NCBI RefSeq assembly: GCF_001180245.1
Contig: NZ_CVSV01000037.1
Span: forward strand, 61,994 to 125,993
Reading direction: 5' to 3'
DNA length: 64,000 nucleotides
Origin: Prochlorococcus marinus
Lineage (GTDB): Bacteria > Cyanobacteriota > Cyanobacteriia > PCC-6307 > Cyanobiaceae
Part shown: positions 1 through 10,528 of the stretch, piece after piece
Layout of the letters: each line of letters starts with the position of its first letter
Numbering within the stretch: position 1 is the stretch's first letter
Program-made: the position numbers and the translations under genes
The notes under the pieces: generated by a model
Databases searched by the model: none
Told to the model about the DNA's origin: nothing
Seen by the model: the letters and a program-made list of their open reading frames with translations, nothing else

Positions 1-624
1 TACTCTGCTATTAAAAGACTAAAAGACAAAGGATGTAAAGTCATTGCTAGTTTTGGGAACATCTCAGCATCAGGTGGTGTTTACATTGGTGTTGCATCTG
101 ACAAAATAGTTGCTAATCCAGGGACAATTACAGGTTCAATTGGTGTGATTATAAGAGGAAATAACTTTTCTGAATTATTAGATAAAATCGGCATTAAATT
201 TGAGACTGTTAAAAGCGGTGTATTTAAAGACATACTTTCTCCAGATAAACCTCTAACTGAGGAAGGTAGAGGTCTTCTCCAAGGTCTTATAGATGAAAGT
301 TATACACAATTTACTGAAGCTGTTGCTGAAGGAAGGAATTTACCTGTTGAAGAAGTAAGAAAATTTGCTGATGGAAGAATTTTCACTGGAACGCAAGCAC
401 TCGAACTTGGACTTGTTGATAAGGTTGGAGATGAATTTGTTGCCAGGGAGCTAGCTGCAGAAATGGTTAACATTGATCCTAAAATTCAGCCCTTAACATT
501 TGGGAAGAAGAAGAAAAAAATACTTGGACTAATTCCTGGAAGTAGAGTAATTGAGAAAATTATCAAAAATATCTTTTTTGAGTTTGACTCATCTAATAAA
601 GTACTTTGGTTATACAAGCCATAA
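1..624 (+). CDS. sppA: Signal peptide peptidase SppA (5'-truncated)
   Basis: The reading frame is open from base 1, so the N-terminus lies outside the window and 207 residues are visible. SppA is a membrane-bound serine protease of the S49 family that degrades leftover signal peptides. The nucleophile motif SASGGVYI is visible near residue 24. The presumed general-base lysine lies in SGVFKDILSP near residue 76, which is the Ser/Lys dyad arrangement of short (36K-type) SppA proteins. The gene ends 6 nt before aroH, so the two may be co-transcribed. The family call is firm; only the upstream part is missing. Confidence 0.93.
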   Translation, partial: YSAIKRLKDKGCKVIASFGNISASGGVYIGVASDKIVANPGTITGSIGVIIRGNNFSELLDKIGIKFETVKSGVFKDILSPDKPLTEEGRGLLQGLIDESYTQFTEAVAEGRNLPVEEVRKFADGRIFTGTQALELGLVDKVGDEFVARELAAEMVNIDPKIQPLTFGKKKKKILGLIPGSRVIEKIIKNIFFEFDSSNKVLWLYKP

Positions 625-630
625 ATCGAT

Positions 631-1014
631 ATGTATAAAAAAATGAAAGATGATTATAAAATTACATTTATTCGTGGTGCTACAACAGCATCTGGAAATT
701 CAGTTAGGGAAATAGAAGTTGCCGTAGTGGAATTAATTGATGAATTAATTTCACGAAACAATTTAATCAAGAAGAACATATTATCCATTACATTCACAGC
801 GACAAAAGATTTAAATGCATGTTTCCCCGCTTCAATTGCAAGGAAATTCAATGGACTTGATTCAGTTGCCTTTTTAGACTGCCAACAAATGTTTGTATCT
901 GATGATGTTGATTTTTGTATAAGAATAATGGCCCAAGTTTTATTGCCACCAAATTATGCAATAAAGCACCCTTATTTAAAAGGCGCTGCAAAATTAAGGA
1001 CAGATAGATGTTAG
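631..1014 (+). CDS. aroH: Monofunctional chorismate mutase, AroH class
   Basis: This 127-residue protein has the length and fold signature of AroH-type chorismate mutases, which convert chorismate to prephenate for Phe/Tyr synthesis. The N-terminal block FIRGATTASGNS carries the active-site arginine, and the C-terminal KHPYLKGAAKLRTD matches the family's ending 'H.YL.GA..LR.D'. It follows sppA by 6 nt on the same strand. Methionines at codons 1 and 5 are both possible starts; the second begins nearer the conserved block. Confidence 0.93.
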   Translation: MYKKMKDDYKITFIRGATTASGNSVREIEVAVVELIDELISRNNLIKKNILSITFTATKDLNACFPASIARKFNGLDSVAFLDCQQMFVSDDVDFCIRIMAQVLLPPNYAIKHPYLKGAAKLRTDRC

Positions 1015-1111
1015 TCTTAGTGAAATTATTTTTTTGCTTTAAATTTGAATAGCACGAACTCATTCTTTAAATTCCATTCTCTTAAAGCTAAAAATCACAA
1101 AGAAACTTACA

Positions 1112-1660
1112 ATGAATTTTAAAATTTTAAGACTTCTAGTTATCCCAACAGTTTTAGTTTCAACTCTTTTTTATAAAATTCAAGATGCTAAAGCAGGGTT
1201 GGAATTTCAGTGGAACCAAGACTCTGCGTATAGAAGATTAAAGTGGTTTCAAAAAGAAGATAAAAGGAAATTTAGAAATACAATTTATTTTTTCTTGAGG
1301 CCAGCTGATCGAAAAAGTGATCTTTTGAAAATTAATCTAGCAATCCCAAAAACTTTTAAATCCACTTTAAAAAGTGAAAAAATAAATATTTGCAAGGTAA
1401 GAATTGGGGGTTTTGAGAATAGAACAAAATGTTTAGAAGATATTCCAGCTGATCTCGAAATTAATACTGATGAATCAGGTTTACGTTCAATAGATATTTA
1501 CCCCTACAGTCCAATTTCTTCAAATAAAGATAGTTATGCAATTGTCCTAAAAGTCTTTAATCCCAAAAAATCAGGTCTATATCAATTTCATTCATATGGG
1601 CAACCCAAAGGAAAATCATTTTCAAATTATTTAGGAAGCTGGACTATAGTGATCGATTAA
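1112..1660 (+). CDS. DUF2808-like exported protein
   Basis: The protein has 182 residues and begins with a hydrophobic stretch (about residues 5-22) followed by a short polar segment ending in AKAG, consistent with a cleaved signal peptide. The body (KINLAIPKTFKSTLK..., CKVRIGGF..., an Asn/Asp-rich centre, then DSYAIVLKVFNPKKSGLYQFHSYGQ) matches the pattern I associate with the cyanobacterial DUF2808 family, whose function is unknown. It lies between aroH and rpmH, as in other picocyanobacteria. The export prediction comes from the sequence; the family name is from memory. Confidence 0.7.
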   Translation: MNFKILRLLVIPTVLVSTLFYKIQDAKAGLEFQWNQDSAYRRLKWFQKEDKRKFRNTIYFFLRPADRKSDLLKINLAIPKTFKSTLKSEKINICKVRIGGFENRTKCLEDIPADLEINTDESGLRSIDIYPYSPISSNKDSYAIVLKVFNPKKSGLYQFHSYGQPKGKSFSNYLGSWTIVID

Positions 1661-1690
1661 ATGATAAATTAAATAAGGATAATTAAACAA

Positions 1691-1828
1691 ATGACTAAAA
1701 GAACTTTTGGCGGAACTTCAAGAAAAAGAAAACGTGTATCAGGTTTTAGAGTAAGAATGCGTTCTCATACTGGTAGAAGAGTCATAAAAAGCAGAAGACA
1801 AAAAGGTAGAGAAAGAATAGCTGTATAA
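1691..1828 (+). CDS. rpmH: 50S ribosomal protein L34
   Basis: This short 45-codon gene is directly upstream of rnpA. It translates to [20 protein letters not shown] followed by a Ser/Arg-rich tail ending in KGRERIAV, which is the cyanobacterial L34 pattern (family core RKRKR.SGFR.RM.T..GR). L34 is a small basic protein of the large ribosomal subunit. The rpmH-rnpA-yidC order is conserved across bacteria and supports both the call and joint transcription. Confidence 0.96.
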
Positions 1829-1840
1829 CTTCTAATTTAA

Positions 1841-2227
1841 ATGGCCTTACCTAAGGATATGCGTTTAAAAGGTCATAGGACTTTTAATTATATTCATAAA
1901 AATTCCACAATTTATTATGGAAATTTGATGACATTTAAAGTTGCAAGATCAAATCCGGCAATTCTTTTAACCCATAAACTCACAAATACTTCAAACAAAC
2001 TTAGAGTATCAATAGCTATTAGTAAAAAAGTCTCAAAAAAAGCTGTTGAAAGAAATAAATTAAGAAGAATCCTTCAAGAGTGGTTATTGAAAAACATTCA
2101 AAAAATAAACAACCACAAACCATATTGGTTACTTGTTAACCTTAAATTTGGAGATTTCTGCTATGACCAAAGCAGACTTTTGGAAGATTTTCAAAACTTA
2201 TTGTTCAAATCTCGTCTAATCAAATGA
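1841..2227 (+). CDS. rnpA: Ribonuclease P protein component
   Basis: The 128-residue basic protein assists the RNase P RNA in maturing tRNA 5' ends. It begins LPKDMRLKGHRTFNYIHK, and the diagnostic RNR-like motif appears as KKVSKKAVERNKLRRILQE near residues 65-83. It starts 12 nt after rpmH and its stop overlaps the next start by 4 nt (ATGA), indicating translational coupling to the PH-domain gene. Confidence 0.95.
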   Translation: MALPKDMRLKGHRTFNYIHKNSTIYYGNLMTFKVARSNPAILLTHKLTNTSNKLRVSIAISKKVSKKAVERNKLRRILQEWLLKNIQKINNHKPYWLLVNLKFGDFCYDQSRLLEDFQNLLFKSRLIK

Positions 2228-2637
2228 TTAACATAAATGAAGAAACCTTTTATGAAGGAGGTCCCGCAAAAGGTGATTTAATAATAAACCTTCTTGCAGG
2301 TATAACTATTCTTGGATTACCATTTACCTTTGCCGCAATAGTAAGAGCATTGTGGTTGAGGTATAAAATTACAAACAAAAGAATTACTATAGATGGAGGA
2401 TGGTTTGGGAAAAGCAAAACGCAAGTTTCATTAAGTAACATAGAAGAAATCAGATCTATTCCTAGGGGATTCGGCTCATATGGTGATATGGTTCTTATCC
2501 TTAATGACGGATCTAAGGTTGAAATGAAATCATTACCTTTATTCAGAGAAAAGCAAAAATTTATTGAAGAAAATATAAATAAAAGATCACAAATCCCAAA
2601 TCTCAACGAGGTAGAGGGTTTTGCTACTAAATCCTAA
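2224..2637 (+). CDS. bPH2-type membrane protein (bacterial PH domain)
   Basis: The 137-residue protein has one hydrophobic hairpin (about residues 18-43: IINLLAGITILGLPFTFAAI). A WLRYKITNKRITIDGGWFGKSK stretch follows, with repeated strands (QVSLSNIEEIRSIPRGFGSYGDMVLILNDGS), typical of the bacterial PH/YdbT-like domain. The start overlaps the rnpA stop, placing it in the rpmH-rnpA-yidC operon. In cyanobacteria a PH-domain protein commonly sits between rnpA and yidC. Its biochemical role is unknown, and association with membrane protein insertion is only suggested by context. Confidence 0.75.
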   Translation: MININEETFYEGGPAKGDLIINLLAGITILGLPFTFAAIVRALWLRYKITNKRITIDGGWFGKSKTQVSLSNIEEIRSIPRGFGSYGDMVLILNDGSKVEMKSLPLFREKQKFIEENINKRSQIPNLNEVEGFATKS

Positions 2638-2709
2638 ATAAATTACTTACAAAAACCTTATTTTCCTGTAAAATAAAATGTCTAATAAAATTTCACTCTT
2701 TTTAATATC

Positions 2710-3852
2710 GTGATAGGGTTCATTTCTGAAAAATTACTTATCCCGATTCTAGATTTTTTCTACGGTTTAGTACCTAGTTACGGTTTAGCGATTGTTGCAT
2801 TGACAGTCGTAATTAGAATTGCACTTTTTCCTTTAAGCGCTGGTTCTATCAGAAGCGCTAGAAGGATGAAGATTGCGCAACCAGTAATGCAAAAAAGGCA
2901 AGCAGAAATAAAATCTAAGTTTTCAGGTGATCCAAAGAAACAACAAGAAGAACTTGGGAAACTAATGAATGAGTTCGGTAGTCCTTTAGCAGGTTGCCTT
3001 CCACTGATTGTACAAATGCCTGTGCTGTTTGCATTGTTTGCGACCTTAAGAGGTTCACCATTTGCTGATGTCCCATATAACATTAACCTTAAAGTCGTTC
3101 CACAGGATCAAATAGCAGCTATTGATCCGAAACCTTACAAATCTCCAAGGCACTCTATCTTTATTACAGAAAAATCGCATTTTCCTGTAATAGCAACAAT
3201 TCCTAATGGAACAAAATTAGGAACAGAAGAATCCGTCAAAATAAATTTACAAACAACAAACGGCAATAGTTATACGGAAGTTTTATCTAAATACGACAAT
3301 GGATCAAAATTTCTACCAACATGGAAGGTCTCTAAGGGAACCGAAAATCTTAAAATTTCCCAAGACGGTACAGTAACAGCAATTAAACCGGGTGATGCAA
3401 CAGTCGAGGCAAAAATCCCTGGCTTAGCGGCTAAAAGTGGTTTTCTTTTTATTAAAGCTCTTGGTCAAGTTGGGTTTTATGTAGATGGGTCAATTAACTG
3501 GGATATTGCGGCACTTGTAGGTGCCTTTGGATTAACCCTACTCCTTTCTCAAGTTTTATCTAGTCAGGGGATGCCTGCAAATCCACAGCAATCAACAGCA
3601 AACAAAATTACACCGATCATGATTACAGGAATGTTTCTGTTTTTCCCTCTACCAGCTGGAGTTTTACTTTATATGGTTGTTGCTAATATATTCCAGGCAT
3701 TTCAGACTTTTTTGCTTAATAAAGAAGATCTTCCTGAAAATTTACAGAAAATTTTGGATCAACAATTATTGTCAAAAAATGAAGTAATAACAACTTCTGC
3801 TTCAACTATCTCAGATAAAAGATTACCTTTCGAACCTAATAGTAAAAAATAG
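2710..3852 (+). CDS. yidC: YidC/Oxa1 membrane protein insertase with Ig-like loop
   Basis: This 380-residue protein starts at GTG. Family features include the first TM segment (about 20-43, [20 protein letters not shown]), the cytoplasmic coiled region with the conserved arginine, the [19 protein letters not shown] segment (about 92-112), and C-terminal TM helices with [20 protein letters not shown]. YidC inserts proteins into the plasma and thylakoid membranes. An approximately 115-residue hydrophilic insert (about 135-250) separates the second and third TM segments. Its end ([19 protein letters not shown]) resembles a bacterial Ig-like (BIG2) fold. The gene follows rnpA, as in most bacteria. 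Confidence 0.94.
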   Translation: MIGFISEKLLIPILDFFYGLVPSYGLAIVALTVVIRIALFPLSAGSIRSARRMKIAQPVMQKRQAEIKSKFSGDPKKQQEELGKLMNEFGSPLAGCLPLIVQMPVLFALFATLRGSPFADVPYNINLKVVPQDQIAAIDPKPYKSPRHSIFITEKSHFPVIATIPNGTKLGTEESVKINLQTTNGNSYTEVLSKYDNGSKFLPTWKVSKGTENLKISQDGTVTAIKPGDATVEAKIPGLAAKSGFLFIKALGQVGFYVDGSINWDIAALVGAFGLTLLLSQVLSSQGMPANPQQSTANKITPIMITGMFLFFPLPAGVLLYMVVANIFQAFQTFLLNKEDLPENLQKILDQQLLSKNEVITTSASTISDKRLPFEPNSKK

Positions 3853-3868
3853 TCTAACTTCTTAAATA

Positions 3869-5335
3869 ATGAATTCTTGGTGTAGAAATTTAGAATTACT
3901 AATAAAATCAAGAACCTCATTAATTTGGATCAGAACTAAAGAAGAAGAAAGATTAGAAAAGTTAGTAAATTTCACTTGTGAAAGACTAAATATAAAAAGA
4001 TTCGTTTCTTGGGATTGTGTTAGCGGTATAAAAGGGTTAATAAATGAAGAAGGTAAGTTTTCTAACAACCCTTTAGGAGTACTTAATTGGCTTAAAGAAC
4101 AAAGTTCTGAAGTTTCAATAGTTTTACTAGTTAAAGATTTTCATAAATTTTATGACGATCCATCTATTAACAGAACTATTAAAGAGCTATCTTCAGCGCT
4201 TAAGAAAACTAGTCACAATTTAATTATAAGTTCTCATTTATTTCCATCATCAGAAGAGTTAGATGAATTAATGGCAATTATAAATTTACCTTTACCTGAT
4301 CAAAAAGAATTGAAAAATCTATTAAAAAAAATTGCTATCAATACCAACTCAAATTTAGAGGAACAAGACTTAAACGAACTTTCTATAGCTTCAAGTGGAC
4401 TTACCGAAATAAAAGTAAAACAAGTCACTGCAAAGGCCCTTGCTCAAAGAGGAAAAATAAGTAAAGAAGATATTAAAGATATTCTTGAAGAGAAAAAACA
4501 AGTGATCGCAAGAAGTGAAATTTTAGAATTTTTCGATGCGAAATCAAGTCAAGATGATATAGGTGGTTTAAGTGTTTTAAAAGTTTGGCTTAATCAAAGA
4601 TATAGGGCCTTTTCTAAAGAAGCTAGAGATTATGGATTACCTATTCCCAAGGGAGTCTTACTCGTTGGAGCTCAAGGAACAGGTAAATCTCTCACGGCAA
4701 AATCAATTTCTAAGAGTTGGTCGATGCCGCTACTTAGGTTAGATGTTGGAAGACTATTTTCTAGCCTTGTTGGTTCAAGCGAGGCAAGAACAAGAGAAGC
4801 AATATTAAGAGCTGAGGCCATGTCTCCTTGTATCCTTTGGATCGATGAAATTGATAAGGGCTTTGGTGGCGATGCCAGAAGTGATGGAGGGACAAGTCAG
4901 AGAGTTTTGGCAAGTTTGCTAACTTGGATGGCTGAGAAAGAATCCGCCGTATTTGTGATAGCTACCGCTAATGCCATAGATAAGCTTCCTGCTGAATTAT
5001 TAAGGAAAGGTAGGTTTGATGAGATATTTTTTCTTGATTTACCAAATTCTGAAGAAAGATTAAGTATTCTGGATTTGCACTTAAAAAAAAGAAGACCAAG
5101 TTATAGTTTTCCTCTATCTACTATCATCGATAGAACAGATGGATTCTCAGGAGCAGAACTTGAACAAGCAGTAATAGAGGGTATGCATATTTCATTCTCT
5201 GAAAATAGAGAACTTATGGAGAAAGATTTAATAAAGGCAGTTTCTGAACTAGTTCCCTTATCAAGAACAGCTAAAGAGCAAATTAATTTATTAAAAGAAT
5301 GGTCATCTACAGGGAGGGCTAGATCTGCGTCTTAA
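3869..5335 (+). CDS. AAA+ ATPase, Ycf46-like
   Basis: The 488-residue protein has an N-terminal region (about 1-230) without clear motifs and a C-terminal AAA+ ATPase module. The module shows Walker A GAQGTGKS near residue 267, Walker B CILWIDEID near 323, a sensor-1 segment (VIATANAIDKLP) and arginine-finger context (LRKGRFDEIFFLDLP). The architecture matches chloroplast/cyanobacterial Ycf46, an ATPase of uncertain role linked in the literature to CO2 use and photosynthesis regulation. It follows yidC by 16 nt. Confidence 0.85.
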   Translation: MNSWCRNLELLIKSRTSLIWIRTKEEERLEKLVNFTCERLNIKRFVSWDCVSGIKGLINEEGKFSNNPLGVLNWLKEQSSEVSIVLLVKDFHKFYDDPSINRTIKELSSALKKTSHNLIISSHLFPSSEELDELMAIINLPLPDQKELKNLLKKIAINTNSNLEEQDLNELSIASSGLTEIKVKQVTAKALAQRGKISKEDIKDILEEKKQVIARSEILEFFDAKSSQDDIGGLSVLKVWLNQRYRAFSKEARDYGLPIPKGVLLVGAQGTGKSLTAKSISKSWSMPLLRLDVGRLFSSLVGSSEARTREAILRAEAMSPCILWIDEIDKGFGGDARSDGGTSQRVLASLLTWMAEKESAVFVIATANAIDKLPAELLRKGRFDEIFFLDLPNSEERLSILDLHLKKRRPSYSFPLSTIIDRTDGFSGAELEQAVIEGMHISFSENRELMEKDLIKAVSELVPLSRTAKEQINLLKEWSSTGRARSAS

Positions 5336-5456
5336 CAAGAAAATTTTGTTTAAACATATTCCGTAAGTTAGGAATCATTAATTTAGTTAATTTTTAGTCA
5401 AAAATCCCTAATAATGAATTTAGATTAACTATTTTAATAAGGTATAAAAAAAAATA

Positions 5457-6734
5457 GTGTTAGATCAAAAATCTATAAGAGAAAATCCAACTTCAATCGA
5501 AGAAAGTTTATCCCTCAGAGGAAAAGTCTTTAATATTTCCCAAATTCATGAATTAACTCTTCAAAAAAAAGAAATTGATATAGAAATATCTAGCCTCCAA
5601 TCGGAGAGTAAAAAGTTAAGTAAATTGATCGGTCAAGAAATCAGCAAATCTAAAAACAATGATTCCCCAGAAGTGAATATTTTAAAGAAAAAAGGAAATG
5701 AATACAGAACTAAAATTTCAGAATTTGAGGAGAAAAAAAGAACCTTAGATAAAAATATATATAATAAAATTTGTAATTTACCAAATTTACCTAGCAAAGA
5801 TGCTCCTATTGGAAAAGATGAAAGTCATAATGTCCAAGTAAAAACTTGGGGCGAACCGTTAGTAACAGAAAATCTTAAATCTCACTGGGAAATAGGCGAA
5901 AGTCTTAATCTTTTTGAAACTGTCAAATCAACTAAAATATCAAAAAGTCGTTTTATTACACTTATTGGTAATGGGGCCAGATTAGAGAGAGCATTAATAA
6001 ATTTCATGCTCGACATGCATACTAGCAATGGTTATTTAGAGTTAATGCCTCCAGCTTTAGTGAATTCAGAAAGTCTTACCGGATCTGGTCAATTACCTAA
6101 ATTTTCAAATGAAAGTTTTAAGTGTTCTAATGACGATCTGTGGCTTTCTCCCACTGCTGAAGTTCCACTAACCGCTTTTCACAGAAATGATATCATTGAT
6201 TCCAAACAATTACCCCTTAAGTATGTTGCATATAGCCCATGTTTTAGAAGAGAAGCTGGAAGTTATGGAAGGGATACAAAAGGTTTAATAAGACTTCATC
6301 AATTTAATAAAGTTGAACTATATTGGTTTTGTGATCCAAGTAGATCTATTGAAGCTCATAAAAAGATCACTTTAGATGCAGAAAGTATTTTAAAAAAACT
6401 CAATCTACCTTACAGATTAGTTGATATTTGTACTGGGGACTTAGGTTTTTCTTCAAGCAGAACTTTTGATCTTGAAGTCTGGCTACCAAGTAGTAAATGT
6501 TATAGGGAAATTTCAAGTTGTAGCAATTGTCTAGACTTTCAAGCCCGCAGATCATCTATAAGAGCAAAAATTGATAAAAAAAATACATATCTTCACACCT
6601 TAAATGGTAGTGGGCTTGCGATTGGAAGAACTATGGCTGCTATTCTTGAGAATGGCCAACAAAAAGATGGGAGCGTAAAAATTCCAGATGCTCTAGTTCC
6701 ATATTTTGGATCAAATATTTTAAAAACTGCTTAA
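5457..6734 (+). CDS. serS: Seryl-tRNA synthetase
   Basis: The 425-residue protein starts at GTG ([17 protein letters not shown]), the usual SerRS N-terminus. A long coiled-coil tRNA-binding arm spans about residues 25-110. The class II catalytic core follows, with [12 protein letters not shown], the motif 2 region [20 protein letters not shown] and the motif 3 region [17 protein letters not shown]. The enzyme charges tRNA-Ser in the cytoplasm. The length is normal for the family, and the gene is followed 9 nt later by rseP. Confidence 0.97.
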   Translation: MLDQKSIRENPTSIEESLSLRGKVFNISQIHELTLQKKEIDIEISSLQSESKKLSKLIGQEISKSKNNDSPEVNILKKKGNEYRTKISEFEEKKRTLDKNIYNKICNLPNLPSKDAPIGKDESHNVQVKTWGEPLVTENLKSHWEIGESLNLFETVKSTKISKSRFITLIGNGARLERALINFMLDMHTSNGYLELMPPALVNSESLTGSGQLPKFSNESFKCSNDDLWLSPTAEVPLTAFHRNDIIDSKQLPLKYVAYSPCFRREAGSYGRDTKGLIRLHQFNKVELYWFCDPSRSIEAHKKITLDAESILKKLNLPYRLVDICTGDLGFSSSRTFDLEVWLPSSKCYREISSCSNCLDFQARRSSIRAKIDKKNTYLHTLNGSGLAIGRTMAAILENGQQKDGSVKIPDALVPYFGSNILKTA

Positions 6735-6743
6735 TATATCTAA

Positions 6744-7823
6744 ATGAACGTTATAACCTCAATTACAGTTCTGGGATTTCTCATTTTTTTTCATGAGATG
6801 GGACATTTTCTTGCGGCAATTTTGCAAGGTATATATGTTGATGGATTTTCAATTGGTTTTGGACCATCAATAATTCAGAAAAGATATAAAAACATAACTT
6901 ATTCACTTAGAGCCTTTCCATTAGGGGGCTTTGTCTCCTTCCCTGATGAAGAGATAAATAATATTGACCCTAAAGATCCAAATCTTTTAAAAAATAGGCC
7001 AGTTATCCAAAGAGTAATTGTAATATCCGCTGGCGTATTTGCTAACTTAATTCTTGCTTATAGTATCTTGATCGTAAATGTAACTACTATTGGAATCCCA
7101 TTTGATCCAGAGCCTGGTATTTTAGTTTTAGCTACTCAGCCAGAGAAGGCTGCTTCTATTGCTGGATTACAAGCAGGGGATAAAATCTTAAAAATTGAAA
7201 ACAATACTTTAGGAGTTGGTGATCAAGCTGTTTCTGCTTTAGTAAAAGACATCCAAAATGCATCAGAGAACCCAATATCGCTAACGATTGATAGAGATGG
7301 TGTTCTGAAAGATTTAACTTTGGTCCCAAAAAACATAGATGGGAAGGGTACAATAGGAGCTCAATTACAACCAAATATAAAAAAAGAGACGAAAAAGACA
7401 AAAAATATATTCGAACTTTTTAAATACACCAATAATGAGTTTTCATCACTTTTGGTAAAAACCATACAAGGTTATAAAGGATTAATTACAAATTTCTCCT
7501 CAACAGCTCAACAATTAAGTGGGCCCGTCAAAATTGTTGAAATTGGTGCTCAACTATCACAACAAGGAGGAACTGGAATATTATTATTTGCCGCACTAAT
7601 TTCTATAAATTTGGCAGTTCTCAATTCTTTACCCTTACCATTATTGGATGGGGGACAACTTGTTTTTACTTTGATTGAAGGTTTTAGAGGAAAACCAGTC
7701 CCGGTCAAGGTACAAATGGTTGTTACTCAATCAAGTTTCTTTCTTTTAGTTGGACTTAGCGTGCTTCTAATCATAAGGGATACTAGTCAACTTTTAATCG
7801 TACAAAGATTATTAAACCAATAA
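6744..7823 (+). CDS. rseP: Site-2 intramembrane metalloprotease RseP
   Basis: This 359-residue polytopic protein has the zinc-binding HEMGH at residues 17-21 inside the first TM segment. A PDZ domain follows (about 120-200: AASIAGLQAGDKILKIENNTLGVG), and the third zinc ligand sits in LPLPLLDGGQLVF near residue 300. It cleaves membrane-embedded substrates such as anti-sigma factors or signal-peptide remnants. The length and motif order match cyanobacterial S2P/RseP. Confidence 0.94.
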   Translation: MNVITSITVLGFLIFFHEMGHFLAAILQGIYVDGFSIGFGPSIIQKRYKNITYSLRAFPLGGFVSFPDEEINNIDPKDPNLLKNRPVIQRVIVISAGVFANLILAYSILIVNVTTIGIPFDPEPGILVLATQPEKAASIAGLQAGDKILKIENNTLGVGDQAVSALVKDIQNASENPISLTIDRDGVLKDLTLVPKNIDGKGTIGAQLQPNIKKETKKTKNIFELFKYTNNEFSSLLVKTIQGYKGLITNFSSTAQQLSGPVKIVEIGAQLSQQGGTGILLFAALISINLAVLNSLPLPLLDGGQLVFTLIEGFRGKPVPVKVQMVVTQSSFFLLVGLSVLLIIRDTSQLLIVQRLLNQ

Positions 7824-7886
7824 ATAAATTTTTAAAATTGTTATCCAAGCTGTTAAAATAATATTCAGTTTAAAGAATTCTATTAG

Positions 7887-8189
7887 ATGGCTAAAAAGTC
7901 CATGATTGCGAGAGAAGTCAAACGCAAAAAGCTTGTATTGAAATATGCTGCAAAAAGAAAATCATTATTAGATGAATTCAACGCTGCAAAAGATCCAATG
8001 GAAAGACTAGAAATACATAGAAAGATACAGGGTCTGCCTAGAAACTCAGCCCCAAACAGAGTTAGGAATAGATGTTGGGCAACTGGCAAACCAAGAGGAG
8101 TCTACAGAGACTTTGGTCTTTGCAGGAATCAGTTAAGACAAAGAGCTCATAATGGTGAGCTCCCTGGAGTAGTTAAATCAAGTTGGTAA
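7887..8189 (+). CDS. rpsN: 30S ribosomal protein S14
   Basis: The 100-residue basic protein starts [16 protein letters not shown] and contains the S14 core [20 protein letters not shown] followed by [21 protein letters not shown]. It is the long, zinc-independent S14 type normal for cyanobacteria and chloroplasts. It acts in the small subunit head. It lies between rseP and pnp with 63 nt upstream, where its own promoter could sit. Confidence 0.97.
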   Translation: MAKKSMIAREVKRKKLVLKYAAKRKSLLDEFNAAKDPMERLEIHRKIQGLPRNSAPNRVRNRCWATGKPRGVYRDFGLCRNQLRQRAHNGELPGVVKSSW

Positions 8190-8359
8190 TACAAGTAAGT
8201 TTTTCTATCATTATTCTCTACCGTAAGATAAAAAATTAAATAAACTAAAATTCATTTTTGGAACAAATTTAAGAATTTTTATAGTTTATCTAAATAATTT
8301 ACTCAATATGTCCCTATAAAATGTAAGAATAAATCATGTATAGATTAATAGTTTAAAAA

Positions 8360-10525
8360 GTGGAAGGACAAAATAAGTCGATCACGTTTGACGGACGAGA
8401 GATACGACTAACTACAGGACTATATGCTCCTCAAGCAAATGGATCAGTAATGATTGAGTGCGGTGACACCTCTCTATTAGTTACAGCAACAAAAACTACA
8501 AAAAAAGATGCTTCAGACTTTCTACCTCTAATATGTGACTACGAGGAGAAACTATATGCTGCCGGAAGAATTCCTGGTGGTTTTATGAGGAGAGAAGGTC
8601 GCCCTCCAGAAAGAGCGACTTTAATAGCAAGATTGATTGACAGGCCAATGAGGCCACTTTTCCCATCATGGATGAGAGATGAAATACAAATTGTTGCCTC
8701 TTGTCTTTCTCTTGATGAAAGAGTTCCCGCAGATGTTTTAGCCGTTACTGGGGCTTCAATAGCGACTTTGCTTGGAGAGATTCCATTTTATGGGCCAATG
8801 GCTGCAGTTAGAGTTGGTCTAATAGGAGATGATTTCATCTTAAATCCAAGTTATAGAGAAATAGAAAGAGGAGATTTAGACATTGTTGTTGCAGGTTCAT
8901 CTGAAGGCATTGTCATGATTGAGGCAGGTGCTAACCAGTTATCGGAGCAAGATACGATCGAGGCTATAGATTTTGGTTATGAAGCAGTTACTGAACTTAT
9001 TAAATCGCAAGAAGATTTATTAAAAGATTTAGGAATAAAACAGATTAAACCATCTGAGCCTGAAGAAGATAAAACATTACCCTCTTATTTAGAGAAAAAT
9101 TGCACAAAACCGATTGAGTTAGTTTTAAAGAAATTTGATCTTTCAAAGGAAGAAAGAGATCTTGAACTTGAAAAAATAAAAGTTGATACTCAAGGCAAAA
9201 TCGAATCTTTGAAAGAGGACAACCAATTAAAAGTTCTTTTATCAGAAAACGATAAGTTATTAAGTGTTGATTTTAAAAAACTCACCAAGAAATTGATGAG
9301 GTCGCAAATCATTAATGATGGGAAAAGAGTTGATGGAAGAGATCTCGACGAAGTTAGGAAAATATCTGCTTCTGCCGGAATTCTTCCAAAAAGAGTCCAT
9401 GGATCGGCTTTATTTCAAAGAGGTTTAACTCAAGTATTATCTACAACTACGTTAGGTACTCCTAGTGATGCTCAAGAAATGGACGACCTAAATCCAAGTA
9501 CAGAAAAAACTTATCTCCATCACTATAATTTCCCTCCATATTCAGTGGGAGAAACAAGACCGATGAGAACTCCTGGAAGAAGAGAAATTGGCCATGGAGC
9601 ATTAGCCGAGAGAGCAATAATTCCTGTATTGCCTGGCAAAGAAACATTTCCTTATGTGCTTAGGGTAGTTAGTGAAGTTTTAAGCTCTAACGGATCAACT
9701 TCAATGGGTTCTGTATGTGGGAGCACGCTTTCATTATTGGATGCAGGGGTTCCTCTCAAAGCTCTTGTAAGTGGTACTGCCATGGGCTTAATCAAGGAAG
9801 GTAAAGAAGTAAGGATTCTTACAGATATTCAAGGCATTGAAGACTTTCTTGGAGATATGGATTTTAAAGTTGCAGGTACCGATAAGGGTATAACAGCTTT
9901 ACAAATGGATATGAAAATTACAGGTTTACCAGTCTCTATTATTTCAGATGCGATTAAAAAAGCTCGTCCTGCAAGATTACATATTTTAGAAAAGATGCAA
10001 GCAGCAATAGACAAGCCTCAAGAATCACTTTCTCCTCATGCCCCCAGACTATTAAGCTTTAGAATTGATCCTGAGCTTATAGGAACAGTTATTGGACCCG
10101 GTGGAAGAACTATTAAAGGAATCACTGAAAGAACTAATACAAAAATAGATATAGAAGATGGTGGGATTGTCACTATTGCTTCTCATGACGGAGCTGCTGC
10201 AGAAGAAGCTCAAAAGATAATAGAAGGATTAACGCGCAAGGTTCATGAAGGTGAGATCTTTTCTGGAGTAGTAACAAGAATAATACCCATAGGTGCTTTT
10301 GTAGAAATATTGCCAGGCAAAGAAGGGATGGTTCACATTTCTCAATTATCTGAAGCTAGAGTTGAGAGAGTCGAAGATGTAGTCAGACAAGGAGATGAAG
10401 TGACTGTAAGAGTAAGAGAAATTGACAGCAGAGGGAGAATCAATCTTACCTTGAGAGGTGTTGGACAAAATAATGGAATGTCCTACCCAGAACCAACCCC
10501 AACTCCAGTTGCTCCACTCAACTAA
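8360..10525 (+). CDS. pnp: Polyribonucleotide nucleotidyltransferase (PNPase)
   Basis: The 721-residue protein starts at GTG ([16 protein letters not shown]). It has two RNase PH-like domains (about 1-215 and 320-540) separated by an alpha-helical domain. A KH domain follows ([20 protein letters not shown], about 577-596), and a C-terminal S1 domain ([20 protein letters not shown]...). PNPase performs phosphorolytic 3'-5' decay of RNA and tail addition. Domain order and length are normal. The 170 nt upstream holds no gene and is a likely promoter/5'UTR region. The stop is 3 nt from the end of the convergent cysQ. Confidence 0.97.
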   Translation: MEGQNKSITFDGREIRLTTGLYAPQANGSVMIECGDTSLLVTATKTTKKDASDFLPLICDYEEKLYAAGRIPGGFMRREGRPPERATLIARLIDRPMRPLFPSWMRDEIQIVASCLSLDERVPADVLAVTGASIATLLGEIPFYGPMAAVRVGLIGDDFILNPSYREIERGDLDIVVAGSSEGIVMIEAGANQLSEQDTIEAIDFGYEAVTELIKSQEDLLKDLGIKQIKPSEPEEDKTLPSYLEKNCTKPIELVLKKFDLSKEERDLELEKIKVDTQGKIESLKEDNQLKVLLSENDKLLSVDFKKLTKKLMRSQIINDGKRVDGRDLDEVRKISASAGILPKRVHGSALFQRGLTQVLSTTTLGTPSDAQEMDDLNPSTEKTYLHHYNFPPYSVGETRPMRTPGRREIGHGALAERAIIPVLPGKETFPYVLRVVSEVLSSNGSTSMGSVCGSTLSLLDAGVPLKALVSGTAMGLIKEGKEVRILTDIQGIEDFLGDMDFKVAGTDKGITALQMDMKITGLPVSIISDAIKKARPARLHILEKMQAAIDKPQESLSPHAPRLLSFRIDPELIGTVIGPGGRTIKGITERTNTKIDIEDGGIVTIASHDGAAAEEAQKIIEGLTRKVHEGEIFSGVVTRIIPIGAFVEILPGKEGMVHISQLSEARVERVEDVVRQGDEVTVRVREIDSRGRINLTLRGVGQNNGMSYPEPTPTPVAPLN

Positions 10526-10528
10526 AGA

